DNA of 64,000 bases from Sapria himalayana (taxonomy: Eukaryota > Streptophyta > Magnoliopsida > Malpighiales > Rafflesiaceae): NCBI GenBank assembly GCA_029783825.1, contig JAREIK010014618.1, positions 1 to 64,000 on the forward strand, read 5' to 3'. The translations under genes and the position numbers were made by a program. Below are positions 38,105 to 51,469 of the stretch, in pieces. The notes beneath the pieces are model-generated. The model searched no databases, was not told the DNA's origin, and worked only from the letters and a program-made list of their open reading frames with translations. Numbering within the stretch: position 1 is the first letter of the stretch; each line of letters begins with the position of its first letter.

Positions 38105-38995
38105 TAACAATTTAATTATCGACATCACTGTCATCCTCCAATGGATCTTCTGATATTTTTTTCTGATTTTGATAGAAGTTTGAACACATCTTCAGATAGA
38201 AATTGATCATCTTCAATTTCTATTGTGGCACCATTTTACTCACGTAAATTTCCTGGATCTTCATCTACATTCAAAGGCTCAATATTATTTATGTCATCTT
38301 CCTAGAATGCTGGTGCAATTTCTAAGTCTGCACTTCTTTTTACGATGTTGGTACTTCAAATTTTGATCGAGCTTTGATATTGCAAATCACCCACCAATCT
38401 CTCTTATCACAAGATACAATAATATACCTCAGTGGCTTGAACTGTCATAATAAATGGCTCATATTGATTATATCTGTGTTTAATGGTTAACATTCACTAG
38501 CTTATAATCAGAATGAGTCTTCGTGCCCACATTTCATGTAGGATTAAATGACTCACACTTAAATAATACAAACTTGTTTTTTGAGTCCAGGATACTCCAA
38601 CTCAATAACTTTTTTGAGTTGACCATAATAATTAATCTCATCTGCACAATAACCGAGCCTTTAATGCATACACCACTATTCATTATTATTTTAGAAGAAC
38701 TATGCCCGATTGTTTGAAATTTATATCCATTAACAAAATACTCCGGATAGGCTGTCACATATCTAAATGGGCATTTATTTAGATTTTGAATAAAAAATAT
38801 TTGAATCTCCATTTGAAGGATCAATTACCTGTGACATAACTTAAAAATGATATTAACAAATAAAAGATACTAAAAATTAAATAATTCAAAAATATAAAAC
38901 TTAATTATTCTCACATAATTTTTAACCAATTCGCAAATTTAGTTTCTAGCATATAATCGACATCATTGTTAGAAATTGCTGGATGCTTATATTTT
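38105..38995 (-). pseudogene. DUF4216 / C-terminal part of CACTA TNP2 (right)
   Basis: Mirror of 27236-28125. The open stretch 38534-38824 covers the same start and NKFVLFKCESF, but an indel before SVIVQMRL puts the middle out of frame. The DUF4216 core is therefore readable only in the left arm. Confidence 0.78.
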
Positions 38996-39094
38996 AACTG
39001 CTCAACATAAATACTCAACAAATATTAAAAGAGAGAAAAAAATGTATATCAATTTTTAAGAATTCTATTAAAGATAAAATCAAACTATGATTAA

Positions 39095-41797
39095 ACATGC
39101 AACCATTTTGGGTATACATACTCAATATATGGTGCAACCTCCTCACAATTAAGTAAAACATAGCTTCGGGTTGTTTTGTACTCTTCATTTGTCATACATC
39201 TTTTCATTGCTCTTCCAAGTGCTCTTACAGGATACTTGAAGATAGATAGTTTGTCCACAGAATCATCTTCTACCATCACATGACCTTCATCATTCTGCGG
39301 CACATTAATATTCTTTGTATTGACATGATCCTTAAAATAATAAGAACAAAATGATGATGCTTCTTTTACTAAATATGTATTGCAAATTGAACCTTCAACT
39401 TTTGCCTTGTTTCTAACATTCAATTTTAACTTACGAAGATACCTACATCCATAATGTTAGGTTTCAATTAGATTAAATAACAATAATACTCTAGGCCTGC
39501 AATCCAAGTACTAAATAATAAAACACATCAAATTATATGTATTTACCTATCAAAAAGATACATACACCTGTATTACTCTAGGCCTGCAATCCTTGCTTCA
39601 TATGCCTAATGGGCCTGCAAATGCTCCATCGAGTCAAAAAACTCTGAGCAAATATCTATTCGAGCTTACAAATAATATGTAGAATTTCATTCTCTAGCCT
39701 CACCATGTCATCTATTTTGATTGTGGTTGCACTTAGCTATTTAAAAAACAAATGAAATTATGTAAGGACCTTCCAAACACTTTGAACAAGTAATTCACGG
39801 AATCCATTTGGTATTAATCTCTACATAAATACATGACAGTCATGACTTTTCATTCCAAATATCTTAAGATTCTTTATATCCACGCATCTACCAATATTTG
39901 ACACATATCCATCAGAGAATTTCAAATATTTAACCCATTCACACAATATCTGCTTGCCTTCTTATCAAGTGTGTACAAATCTTTAAAGAATTTTTTTGTT
40001 TCCTCATTCAGTTTCAATTCAGAATGCTGACAGTAATCATTCATCTCTGTATTGATGTTAAAGTACCTTTGGTTTTTCCATATACATTAAGGATAGTGTT
40101 GAAAATAATGTCAAAAACATATTTTCAATATGTATTACATCTAAATTATGACGAATTAAATGGACTTCCAATAATGCAAGTCCCAAATATACTTCAATTC
40201 CTCTAGCCAAATAATTTGCCTATTGGTCCATTACTTCTAGAGTTTCCTTTTCAGTTACCTTCTTTAAACCCAAACTATGCATCTCTGTCATAATATCATC
40301 TTTTGAATAAACTGCGGTGAAACTATCTTCACAGTTTATTTTTTTCGAAATGTAGTTATATTCTTCGAAAAGGATGATTCGTAGGTAGAAACTTACGATG
40401 GTTATCAAACCATGACTATTTACACTAAATTTGAGGGTACATGCATCAAAATTTGTCATGCAATACTTTCATTCAATTCATCTTGTAGTACTCCAGCTAG
40501 ACAACATTGAATATGCAGGAAAGTCACTTACCATCCATATAAGTATTGCCCGCATAATGAAAATTTGCTTCTTTGAGATGTGATATGTATTCATGCCAAC
40601 ATCCCATAAATGATTTTACTCTAAATAAGAGGCTGTAAGAAAACATCTAGCATCTCTTTCGGATTTTTTGGCCCTAAAACCAATATTGAAAAAAACATAT
40701 ATTGCTTCTTCAGACACAACCACGAAGGCAAGTTAAAGGTGTCACCACCACTGATCATGTTGAATATTGTTGTCCAGATTGCCTAAATGACTGAAATCAA
40801 TCAATGTAGAGAACCAAACTCACATTTCGACTTTCAGCCACAAAATCTTGATGTATATATTTAAAATGCTTCCAAGCAGGTGAATCTGTTGGATGACGCA
40901 TTACCCCTTCTTCCACCACATGCTCAGAATGCCACCTCATATCATTTACTATAGCATTTGATGCATATAGTCTCTGTAATCGAGGAATTAATGGAAAATA
41001 ATACATATTCTTAAAGACAACCTTCAATTTTTGTTGTGTATCTACAAAACTGGTGCCTTCATAAATTGAGGATGATCACAAAACTTACAGCTAATTAAAT
41101 CACTATCACCACCCGATATAACATGCATCCATTTAAACAACAATCAATTCATTCCATTAGTAGACTCGTTCCTCGTAGTAACTTTTTAGTGTTGTAAAAG
41201 TTGTTAGTGGTCAAATTATTATCCAGAACATTTTCTTTCATCAGTTCTGTCACCTGATCAAATAATTTTTCAGACATAAGGTTTTCTAACTTAATGCTCA
41301 TTAGTCGAGCCAAAGTGATAATTACGAATGTGTTTTACAAATAGGCCACATCTCTTTATCTACAGCTTTAAGTATTTCATAAAATTTTTGAGCTTTAGGA
41401 TTAGGTGGTTCATCCATGTAATCTGTATTGAAGTCAGCACCAGCAGCTTCTATGATCATTCTATGAAATGCGTTTGATGATTCTTCACCACAAGAAAATG
41501 ATTCAATGCCCTCTTTTGTTCAATATTTAGAGCCATTGTACTTTCCTCATGATAAAGCCAAACAAAATATTTTGGCACAAAGCCATATTTAGCCAAATGA
41601 TATCTTATAGTGTTTGCATCACAAAATGGGATATTCTAAACACTTGCGATGATTATATGGACATTTAATTTTTTCTCATCCTTCAATCTCGATTGACTAC
41701 ATGCAAAATTGATGAATGTTTCAAGCCTAGTCAAAAAATCTTGATTCAAAAATCCATTAAAAATCCATCTATACATCCACTGATGTTTTGAGCTCAT
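39095..41797 (-). pseudogene. CACTA TNP2 transposase, decayed (right)
   Basis: Mirror of 24426-27140. Some pieces are more open here. 40797-41027 joins NMYYFPLIPRLQRLYASN with MRWHSEHV and SPAWKHFKYI. 39091-39423 runs 110 codons through NKAKVEGSICNTYLVKEAS, where the left arm is shifted by 1 bp at 26940. Other pieces are worse. Stops common to both arms, such as those in the DUF4218 part, are likely real decay. Stops private to one arm may be base-call errors or later mutation. Confidence 0.83.
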
Positions 41798-42077
41798 TTT
41801 GCCATGTTTTATTTACAAAAAATAATGTCCAATCATTATTTTGAATAAAACATTCAATTATTTTAAAATATACAAATAATTAAATAAAATTACTCACAAA
41901 TGAATATTTAAAATTAAATATTGTGAATATCGAGGCAATCTGTTTGCAAAATCTACATTAATAGATAAATCAATTTTTAGCACGATAAAGATTAATAGAT
42001 ATCACATTTACACTAGATAAAGGGTGCAAAATGTGATAATGCACAAGAAAGAAAAGCAAAAAAAAGACATTTAATGT

Positions 42078-42426
42078 TTGAAGGAGGAGTGGGAGGGAGA
42101 GAGCGAGAGAGAGAGAGAGAGAGAGAGATAAGGTGGGGAAAGAGAAAGGGGTAGAGAAATGGGGAGACATGGGGGAGAGAGAGAGGAGAGAGAAAGAGGG
42201 TGAGAGAGGGGAGAGAAATGGTGAAAGGTAGAGAGAGGAAATATAGAGATGAAGACAGAGAGATAGAGAGAGAGAGAGAGAGGGAAAGTGAGAGACATGG
42301 AGAGAGAGGAGAGAACAAGCAAGAAAGGAGAGCGAAAAAGAAAATAACAACAGAAAGAGTGTGTGACAAAGAAAAAAAAAGGAATAGAGAGACTGGAAGA
42401 ATTAGAGAGGGAGAGAGAGACATAGA
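42078..42426 (-). repeat. Polypurine (GA)n tract (right)
   Basis: Mirror of 23796-24143 with several small length differences in the GA runs. The open frames on it are repeat translations. Confidence 0.85.
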
Positions 42427-42694
42427 GTGTAGTGTTAGAATGAAAAATTATATAGAAGAAAATGTAATTTCTTCTGTATAAACCTATCAAATATTACATT
42501 TTTTGTCATACATAACTTCATATTTGAGCCTGAGGCCTAAGGGCTAAGATTAGGTAAGAGTATGACCCTTATTTGTATTATACCATATATGAGCCTGATC
42601 AATGGACACTCTCATGCTACGTGCTTGCATATTGTTGATATTATATCTTTTGCCATTTAATTTCAAATTAGTTCTACAAATTAATATTATCTCA

Positions 42695-43578
42695 TATATA
42701 ATTATATGTTAGGATACATATAGTAAATGTAGTTATAAATAGTTACATATAGTTAAACATATAATTATATATAGATATATGCATACAAGTAGTTATAAGT
42801 AAATATAAATAATGTATACAAAGTTATAAACAATAATATAGATTTACACATATGTATACATAATTAAAAATAAAGGTATATTTATTATATAGAGTTATTT
42901 ATAGTTATAAGAATATTTATATATAGTTCTACACATATAGTTAACATTGTATTGCATGTTTTATACATATAATTATAAATATTGTTACATGTAGTTATAC
43001 ATATAGTTACACATATAGTTAAACTTATATTTATATTTTTTTTTTTTTTCTTTTTTCTTTTTTTTGTATGTATATATTTTATTATATAATTTCATATATT
43101 TTTACATATAGTTATGTATAGGTATAGATATATTAAAATATATTTTTATACTAATATATAAAAATGTATATTAAATAAATGTTAATTATATATTTAAATA
43201 TAGTTATGTATAAAGTTTTTATAGTTATACATATAGTATGATAGAATTATTTATAGTTATAAGTTAGTATACATATATATATAGTTATAAAAAATTATAT
43301 ATCGTTAAACATTTAGTTATTATATATATATTCATACTAGTAATTAAATTTAGTTATACATAAATATATACAATGTTATAAACAAATATATATATTTACA
43401 TATATGTATACATATATGTATAAATAATTAAAAATATAGTTATATTTAATTATATAAAGTTATATTTAGTTTTTAAAATATTTTTATATAGTTATACACA
43501 TATAATTAAATATGATGTTGTATTTTTATGCATGTAATTATAAATATAGTTACATGTGATTATACATATAGTTACACG

Positions 43579-43609
<31 letters not shown>

Positions 43610-44290
43610 TCATATGAGTAGTTATATTTAGTTATACATAAATATATACAAAGTTATAAACAAGTATATAGATTTACATATATGTGTGTATATATATGTA
43701 CACATATATGTATGAATAGTTAAAAATATAGTTATATTTAATTATATAAAGTTTTATTTAGTTTGAAAAATATTTATATATAGTTATACACATATAATTA
43801 AACAAAATGTTGTATGTTGTTATACATGAAATTATAAATATAGTTACATGTGGTTATACATATAGTTACACTATAGTTAAACTTATATTTATACATGTAG
43901 GTATAGATATTATTTATATAATTTATATATCTATACCTATAGTTATGTATAGGTATAGATATAGTAAAATACAATTTTGAATACTAATATATAGAATTGT
44001 ATATTAAATGTATATTGTAAATTATATAGTTAAATATAGTTATGTATAAAGTTTTATAGTAATACATATAATAAGATACAATTATTTATAGTTATATGTT
44101 ATTATACATATTTTAATATAGTTAAACATATAGTTATATATAGAAAATTTCATACAAATAATTATACATAAATATATAAAGTTATAAAAAATAATTAGAT
44201 TTACATATATGTATACATACTTACAAATATAGTTATATTTAATTATATAGTGTGTTATATAGTTATACAATTATTTATATATAGTCATAC
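42695..44290. repeat. AT-rich ~545-bp repeat region upstream of second TNP2 (right)
   Basis: Mirror of 21930-23530, except that a T-rich 30-nt tract at 43036-43065 replaces three bases of the left arm. No gene seen. Confidence 0.75.
43036..43065. other. T-rich 30-nt tract private to right arm
   Basis: Twenty-eight T and two C residues stand between AAACTTATATTTATA and GTATG. The left arm has only CAT (reverse complement) at that point. It looks like a homopolymer insertion or a low-quality base-call stretch. Confidence 0.8.
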
Positions 44291-44387
44291 AAATTCAACA
44301 AATATCTAAAATATGGTCATCAATGATGTTTATAAAGAGTGAGAGAAGAAATACTATATTTCTACAATTTTCCACATGAGAATGAAG

Positions 44388-44462
44388 TTACTTTGAATGT
44401 CCATTTACTACAACTTCTATAGCAAAGAGATGTTCTGCTAAAGAATCATAAATTTCTTCCAT
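44388..44462 (-). CDS. Possible 24-residue ORF or exon (right)
   Basis: Mirror of 21769-21843, with the same 24 codons and the same flanking acceptor-like GCAG. No indel separates the arms here. Confidence 0.3.
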   Translation of the reverse strand: MEEIYDSLAEHLFAIEVVVNGHSK

Positions 44463-44469
44463 ATATCTG

Positions 44470-45780
44470 CATGTCCATATATATATATATATTCAAAAAA
44501 AAAATTGAATATTAATACATGAAAATAAAAAAAAAAGATGATATAATAAAAATAATACTCAATAATAATAATAGATAACTAAAATTCTTGCTTTTACTTA
44601 ATGAATAAAAATGATTGATGAAACTTTACATATCAAGTATTCCAATAAAAAATAAACCAACAAAATAAAATAAATAAAAACTCACAATAATATAATATTA
44701 TGAATAAAAATTATAAAATGACATTATCATTTATTAAATAATATAAAAATTCCCATATAAATACAAAAAGAAACTATAAATACTATTATCTATATGAATC
44801 ATCTCATCCTAGTATCTCAAGATAAAAAAATATAAAAATACAATATAATTCTAATAGTTTTGAAATTTCTATTTTTATTTACAACTTATTAATATTCTTT
44901 ATAATTTATTTTGCTGTATTTTTTACTTTTATTTTATTATATTGATTTGATGTTTTTGAAATTATAATAATTTTTATTTATTTTTTTAAGATATGAAATA
45001 ATATTTAATAATATAAGTTTCGGACTAAAAAATAATTAGTAAATATGTTTATATCATATTAAACTATAAAAGAATACTCACATAAAAGAGTACTCACATA
45101 TATTCGCTAGTACTATAAATTAATGTTTCATTAATGATACATACATTTTTATAGTACTTCTCATATTTTCTTATATTCTTTATTACTATTTATTACAAGA
45201 TACATCTGCCATAAATTTTGTGAAACATTAAACTTAGATTCAAGCTTGTAGGTTACAACTAATAGTTATGGTACTCAACAAAAAACTACAACGTTCAACT
45301 AACCATTACTACTCATATTTATTAGATTTTTAAATTATTTAAAATAAATAATTGCAGCAAGGAAAAATTACCATGTGTTAAAAGATAATGTTATTAACAT
45401 GATGAGATAAAGGGTGTCCTAACGAATATTGTTGTAAATAGAGTACTCTTGTATGGCATGAAATTCATCAACATTATAGAGATACATAAATTCTTCATAA
45501 TCCACAGTTGTTAATGGTATAAATTATAGTAATATAACTTTGGTATAAGTTGAATTGTAAAGTAATAATAAACTACATTGTTATAGCTAAAATCATAAAT
45601 TTAAGTTGATAAAATATTTTTGTTTGAAAAAATCTATTGTATTGCATGACATTGTGGGGATTATAAACATTAAAAATTTCTAAATATTTTTAATAGTTTT
45701 ATATCCTCTATATAAATTAAAAATGTTATAGATTTAAAATATTATACTTTTTTTATCTGCCTACCCTTCTTCAAAACTCA
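44470..45780. other. AT-rich gene-free stretch (right)
   Basis: Mirror of 20460-21760. No gene seen. Confidence 0.6.
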
Positions 45781-45828
45781 ACTCAAATTATTATTTGGCT
45801 CGTGTATAAGCTATGAGGCTTCTTGATT

Positions 45829-46135
45829 AGAATATATAAAATTCACTTCCCAACATTTGAACACATGATAAATGATAGCACCATGGAAACCATATCTAAC
45901 ATCTACGAGGATCGGACTCATATTTTCAGTGTTAGAATATTTATCATCTTTTTCCGATCAGTCTACCATGTTGTTGGTTCGGATTATTAGTACCATGCTA
46001 TATGTTTTTAAAAACATTATTCTTGATAGTAATTATGTACAAAAAAGTTTGGTTCATATATTTTATACTATCTTAGCTTAAGTGTCCATGACACATTGCT
46101 ATATGTTGATCTTATTATATCAGTATGAAATTATT
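45829..46135 (+). other. Unrecognised open frame, broken (right)
   Basis: Mirror of the 100-codon frame at 20107-20409. The same start region is present, but a small indel near the GSD motif ends the frame early. A second frame at 45872-46081 is a shadow. Confidence 0.2.
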
Positions 46136-46140
46136 ATTTA

Positions 46141-46360
46141 AATATTAATAAACTTGATTCAACAAATCCACTCATTACTAACACAAGAGAGATCACAAGG
46201 AATCACACACAACGCGACATCTATTGAAGCAATATTGAAATTATTAGAAATATAAGTATTTTATTTCAAGAAACATAAATATAAAGTTTATATGTTTGAG
46301 ATAAATTCTGAGATAAATTTAATTTACAAAATGTTAGATACATGGTAAATATAAATCTTT

Positions 46361-46409
<49 letters not shown>

Positions 46410-46929
46410 ATGATAATCTTTGTTAAAGATAAGTGCAACCATAATAATATAAATGAATCAAGTAGGAAAATGACAATAAAGTCAATGAAAAAATTAATAA
46501 GAATAATTATTTTTATATCATATGTTGACTTACAAGCTTATAACATGCTTACTTGCATGAATATCATGTGTTAGTATGTATGATTTCCATGCCTGGCTTA
46601 TATGAGTGATAAGCATTGATTATGTGCTTACTATGATGATGTGTATACCAGCCAAGGATTGACTTGACAAGTGAAAGCTGTGTTGGCTTACTAAATGTTG
46701 TATCAAAAATTTAAAAACTTGGAATCTTGCCTATAAATAAAAGTGATTTGGTATTCCTAGCACACAACAACGCATATCATGAGAATATTTTAAAAGTGAA
46801 TTGAGAAACTTTTGCTCAATTATTTTCAATTATATGTGTAAATATTATTGAGTTTTCTAGAAGATGGTAGAATAGTTCAAACTGGTTCAATCGGGTATAA
46901 TTAGTTTAATTTAATTCGACATGCTAAAC
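46141..46929. other. Unassigned stretch with TATA-like site and AC microsatellite (right)
   Basis: Mirror of 19309-20105. CTATAAATAA is at 46731-46740 on the + strand. The AC run at 46370-46409 is uninterrupted here, whereas the left arm has interruptions. No gene recognised. Confidence 0.4.
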
Positions 46930-47492
46930 TTTTATTTTATTTATTTTATTTATTTTATTTATTTTATTTATTTATATTTTATTATTTTATTTATTTTATT
47001 TATTTTATTTATTTTAATTATTTTATTTATTTTATTTATTTTATTTATTTTAGTTATTTTATTATTTTATTTATTTTATTTATTTTATTTATTTTATTTA
47101 CTTATTTACTTTATTTATTTTATTTATTTTATTTATTTATTTATTTTATTTATTTATTTTATTTATTTTATTATTTATTTATTTATTTTTATTTTATTTA
47201 TTTAGTATTTATTTTATTTATTTATTTATTTTATTTATTTTATTTATTTTATTTTATTTATTTATTTATTTTATTTATTTATTTATTTATTTTATTTTAT
47301 TTATTTATTTATTTATTTATTTTATTTATTTATTTTATTTATGTTATTTATTTTAATTATTAAAATTATTTAATTATTTTATTTAATTTATTTATTATAT
47401 TAATTTTTATTAATTGTGTTAATTTTATTTATTTTATTTATTTTATTTATTTTATTTATTTTATTTATTTTATTTTATTATATTTTATTTTT
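46930..47492 (-). repeat. (TTTA/TTTTA)n array (right)
   Basis: Mirror of 18770-19308, about 560 bp. The order of 4- and 5-bp units differs from the left arm, as expected from slippage or from poor consensus in simple repeats. Confidence 0.95.
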
Positions 47493-47524
47493 GAATTCGA
47501 TCATTACTCATTCTTGAATATTCT

Positions 47525-47712
47525 TTGTAGATATCAAGTCGGATACCTAAGTATGTATACTAGTTATGTATAAAATACACATGCATATTGATGTATACTA
47601 TTTTTGTAGATATCAAGTCGGCATACCTAAGTATGTATACTAGTTATATATAAAATACACATGCATATTAATGTATACTTTTTTTGTAGATATCAAGTCG
47701 GCAAACCTAAGT
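47525..47712 (-). repeat. 79-bp tandem repeat, ~2.4 copies (right)
   Basis: Mirror of 18551-18739, with units marked by TTTGTAGATATCAAGTCGG. Same copy number. Confidence 0.9.
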
Positions 47713-47943
47713 ATATATACTTTTTATATATTGTTTTTGTATAGGGTCACCATCAAAATTCACACAATGACAACATATTATATCACTAATACATGAAACA
47801 CGTATATGAATAAGTTCATATATGAATCCAAGCATACCATGATGATTAAAAAAGAAATTGGAAACAATAAAAAATAGAATAAAAATGCTTACTCTTTGAT
47901 TAAGCAATCAATTTAATCGATGAAGAATAAATGTATAACGTAC

Positions 47944-48075
47944 CTCAAATCAATAACAAATTAAATCTTAAACCTCAAATTAATTTTTGTTTGAATCGGC
48001 ATCAAGAGATAGATGGCGGAATGCAGAGAAATTTAGTTCTGTTAGAGATGCGTCGATGTCGAGAGAGAAAATATA
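47944..48075 (-). promoter_or_regulatory. Possible 5' leader exon with GTACGT donor (right)
   Basis: Mirror of 18182-18314. The GTACGT donor, read on the minus strand, is at 47943-47938. Conserved apart from a few substitutions. Weak evidence. Confidence 0.3.
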
Positions 48076-49315
48076 TAATTTAGGAAAATATTTATATTTT
48101 TTAATTATTAAACATTAAATAAACAATATATATATATATATAATACAAAAATACTCATTAATTTTATTTACTATCAAATTTTTTCAACAAAATTAATGTG
48201 CGGTGTACAAAGTACAAATGAAAAATAAATACCTTACAATTTTTTATTATAATATTAATTAAATAATAATATATAAAAATAAAAAAAATATGTTTTGCCT
48301 TACAAAAATATGTTTTTGCCTTAAAAAAATATGTCTTTGCCTTAAAAAATATCAAATAGGTACAAAATTAATAAAATCTATATAATAATTTTGAAAAAAG
48401 TTATTAAAATACTATTAATGTTAAAAAATATATAAAAATTTATATTTTATTGTTATAAATTTTTAAGAATTCATATTAATTTTTGCAAAGATAATATGAA
48501 ATAATTTTAAATGCATAAAATTTCATATTACTTGATATCATTAATAATTTTTAAAATTCAATAAATTACTTAAAGTGAGAAGATAATTAAAATAAGTTAT
48601 ATTTATTATTTTAATAAAAACATAATGTTAACAGCTAATAGTAAAAATATTACTCAATTGTTAAATTTGTATAAATTTTTGTAAGAGCAAATATCTTATG
48701 TATTTATTTATAATATTAATTTATTTTCTTTTAACTTTATTAAAAAAATTATAATTTTATTATATTTCAAGATTTTCTAATTTTGTATTATTTATTTATT
48801 TAAAAGGTTTCTATAATAATACAATTTTTTTATTTATAATAATATTAATTTTTACTAGTTTATTCATCAATTAAGATAAGTTGATAATATTTTTATTTTA
48901 TTATACAATGAATAAATTTATATTTATATTAGTAGAAATTTTAATATATGTTAATTTAATTTTTAAAATATAGCTAAAATTATATTATACTTATTGAAGT
49001 TATTATTTAATGTTATTTTAATACAAATTTTAAGTTTCTTAAATTAAAATTTTAGAAATGTTTTTTTGTAAAATATTATAAAAAATTAATACATCATAAC
49101 AATAGTTAATTTAGTCATTATTAATATATATAATTGTTTTTTGTATTTTGATAATTTTTAAATTATTTATTTATAATATAATTTTTTATGATTTTACGAG
49201 GAGGGTGTGTGTTTTCAAGGATTGCTCATCTATAGACCAATAACATACATTTAATAAACAAAATTAAATAAAATTTTAAAAAAAATAATAAATAAAAAAT
49301 TATATAATTAAATTT
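48076..49315. other. AT-rich non-coding stretch with small A/T minisatellite (right)
   Basis: Mirror of 16953-18181 with no gene seen. The ~21-bp unit containing ATGTTTTTGCCTTA is repeated three times at about 48280-48345. A few indels in homopolymers separate the arms. Confidence 0.7.
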
Positions 49316-50367
49316 ATGGCTAGGAAAATACTATCGCTAAATCCGTAGCAAAATGTATAGTTTTTTATAACCTAGGGAAAATTCATCGCTATATTATGGA
49401 TTTTATTAGCTCAAGAAAATCCGCCGCTAAATTCGTCACTAGATTACAAATTTTATTAACTAGGGAAATTCTATCGCTAAATCCGTCACAAAATTAAGGA
49501 TTTTATTTTCTAGTGAAATTTCGTCGCTAAATCTATCACTAATTTTTGGATTTTATTAGCTAGGGATATTTGCTCATTAAATCCGTAGCTAAAATATGGA
49601 TTTTATTAGCAAGGAAAAATCTGTCTCTAAATGCGTCGCTAAATCAATGGTTTTATTAGTAAGAGAAATTCATTGCTAAATCTATCGCTAAATCAAGGAT
49701 TTATTAGTAAGGAAAAATATGTCGCTAAATTCATCGCTTAATCAATGATTTTATTAGCAATAAAAAATTCATCGCTAAATCAAGGATTTTGTTAGCAAGG
49801 GAAAATCCATCGCTAAATTCGTCGCTAAATCAAAGATTTTATTAGCAAGGGAAAATTCATAGCTAAATCTATCGCTAAATCAAGGATTTTTTTAGTAAGG
49901 GAAAATCTGTCACTAATTTTCGGCTTTTCTAAGCTAGGAAAATCCGCCGCTAACCTATCGTAAATCAAGTATTTTATTAGCTAGGAAAATTTCGTCACTA
50001 AATCCGTCGCTAATTTTGGCTTTTATTAGCGAGTGATATTTCATCACAAAATTCATCGCTAAAATCCCTGCTATTCTTGAGCAGAAGTTACGAAAATTTC
50101 TATCACTAATTTTGTCGCTAAACTCTCCGCGTTTCTTGAGCAGAATTTACGAAATTTTTCCGTGCTAATCCATCACTAAATCCTCCGCTTTTGTTTAGCA
50201 GAAGTTTGAAAAGTTTTCCCTCGCAAACCATCGCTAATCCGTTGCTATTTTTTTTTCAAAAAAGAAATCATCTATCCCTTGTTATTCCCTAGCTAATCTA
50301 TTACAATTTAGCTAGGGATTGATCCCTAGCTAAAATTCCCTAGTTAAATCGATCTTTTCTTGTAATG
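49316..50367 (-). mobile_element. CACTA-like terminus with ~1 kb subterminal repeat array (right)
   Basis: Mirror of 15897-16952, ending TTTTCTTGTAATG at 50367. With its partner at 15897 it encloses 34,471 bp. Because the flanks are also mirrored, this pairing follows from the large palindrome and does not by itself show a 34-kb transposon. Confidence 0.75.
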
Positions 50368-51010
50368 GGCCATAATTAATGACCAAATGTTTTTGGTCGG
50401 AAATCAGACAATAGAGTGGTTATCAAATATATCAACGACCATTTATGACCTATCACTATAATGTCGGTGGTACCATAATTTTTCAAATTTTTTATAACTT
50501 TGTACTTATCAAAATATTATAGGTCAGTATTTACTAACCAAGTCATTACTAATTTAGAGATCCTAAAAGGATCATCGAAGAAAAATACTCCAGACCAAAT
50601 TCTCGATCAATTACCTACCATATATTTCCGACCAAATATCTTTGGTCGAGAATATGATCTGTAAATTAGGATGGAATTTGCGTAAAATATTCCAGAAAGA
50701 TTACAAACCATTTAAGGACCAAAAATTCATAAGCATTAAAAAATGTTCTGTATAGTGGTTATCCAATAATTTATAAGGTCGTAATTATCGACCAAACTAC
50801 CGAACGAATATTTCGGTCGGTAGTTACTGACCATTTCAAGCCCCCATTACCAACCATGACTCCCGACCAAATATTTTTGGTCAAAAATTGGTCAGTAAAT
50901 TAGGATAGAAATAGCTAATAGAAATTTCCGATTAATTACCGACCATTTAACGACCAAAAATATATTGGACTTCAGATAATTATATATTTTTTTCTCTCCG
51001 ACCTTTTACT
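50368..51010. repeat. GGTCGGTA-type subterminal repeats of first CACTA element (right)
   Basis: Mirror of 15240-15896, starting directly after the terminus TTTTCTTGTAATG at 50355-50367. The three bases next to that terminus are GGC here and GCC at the left, which is the inverted and not the direct relation. They are therefore palindrome symmetry and not a target-site duplication. Confidence 0.65.
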
Positions 51011-51124
51011 GATCATAATCTTGTTCGATAATTCATTATTTTAATTTTTTGATTTGAAAATCATTTGCTAAGTCATTTGGCCCAAATTCAAGGCAACTCC
51101 ATTGATTTTCTGATTCAAAACCGA

Positions 51125-51178
51125 CTATAAGCACGAAAACGCAAAAAATTTTGATATTTCTTCGGAATCGTTGTAAGT
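51125..51178 (+). promoter_or_regulatory. Possible promoter and leader donor of first CACTA element (right)
   Basis: Mirror of 15086-15138: a TATA-like CTATAAGC at 51125 and a GTAAGT donor at 51173-51178, upstream of the AT-rich block and the TNP2 start at 53539. Inferred only. Confidence 0.3.
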
Positions 51179-51469
51179 TTTTCTTTGTTCTTCTCCTTAA
51201 AATTGCTTATACACATCTCCATCTCTTTGAATTTTATGTAGATTTTTGGAATTTCATTTTTTAGTATATTCGAGTATTAGGTATTATTTTCTCCTCCTAA
51301 TTTTTAAATTTTTGCTTCGATTACATTTAACCTAACATTATTTTGACTCGACACAATTGATTTAAACTAAATTTTTCATTTTTTAAAATTTGTTCATCTA
51401 AGGTTTATATTTTTAGGTTTTAGTGATTTTGATTTCAATTGCATTATGTATGCATCCGAATAATCTTAA

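Noticed and set aside
15897..50367. A single functional 34-kb transposon with perfect terminal inverted repeats
   Set aside because: The terminal symmetry is a by-product of the larger palindrome. No direct target duplication flanks it and all its genes are broken.
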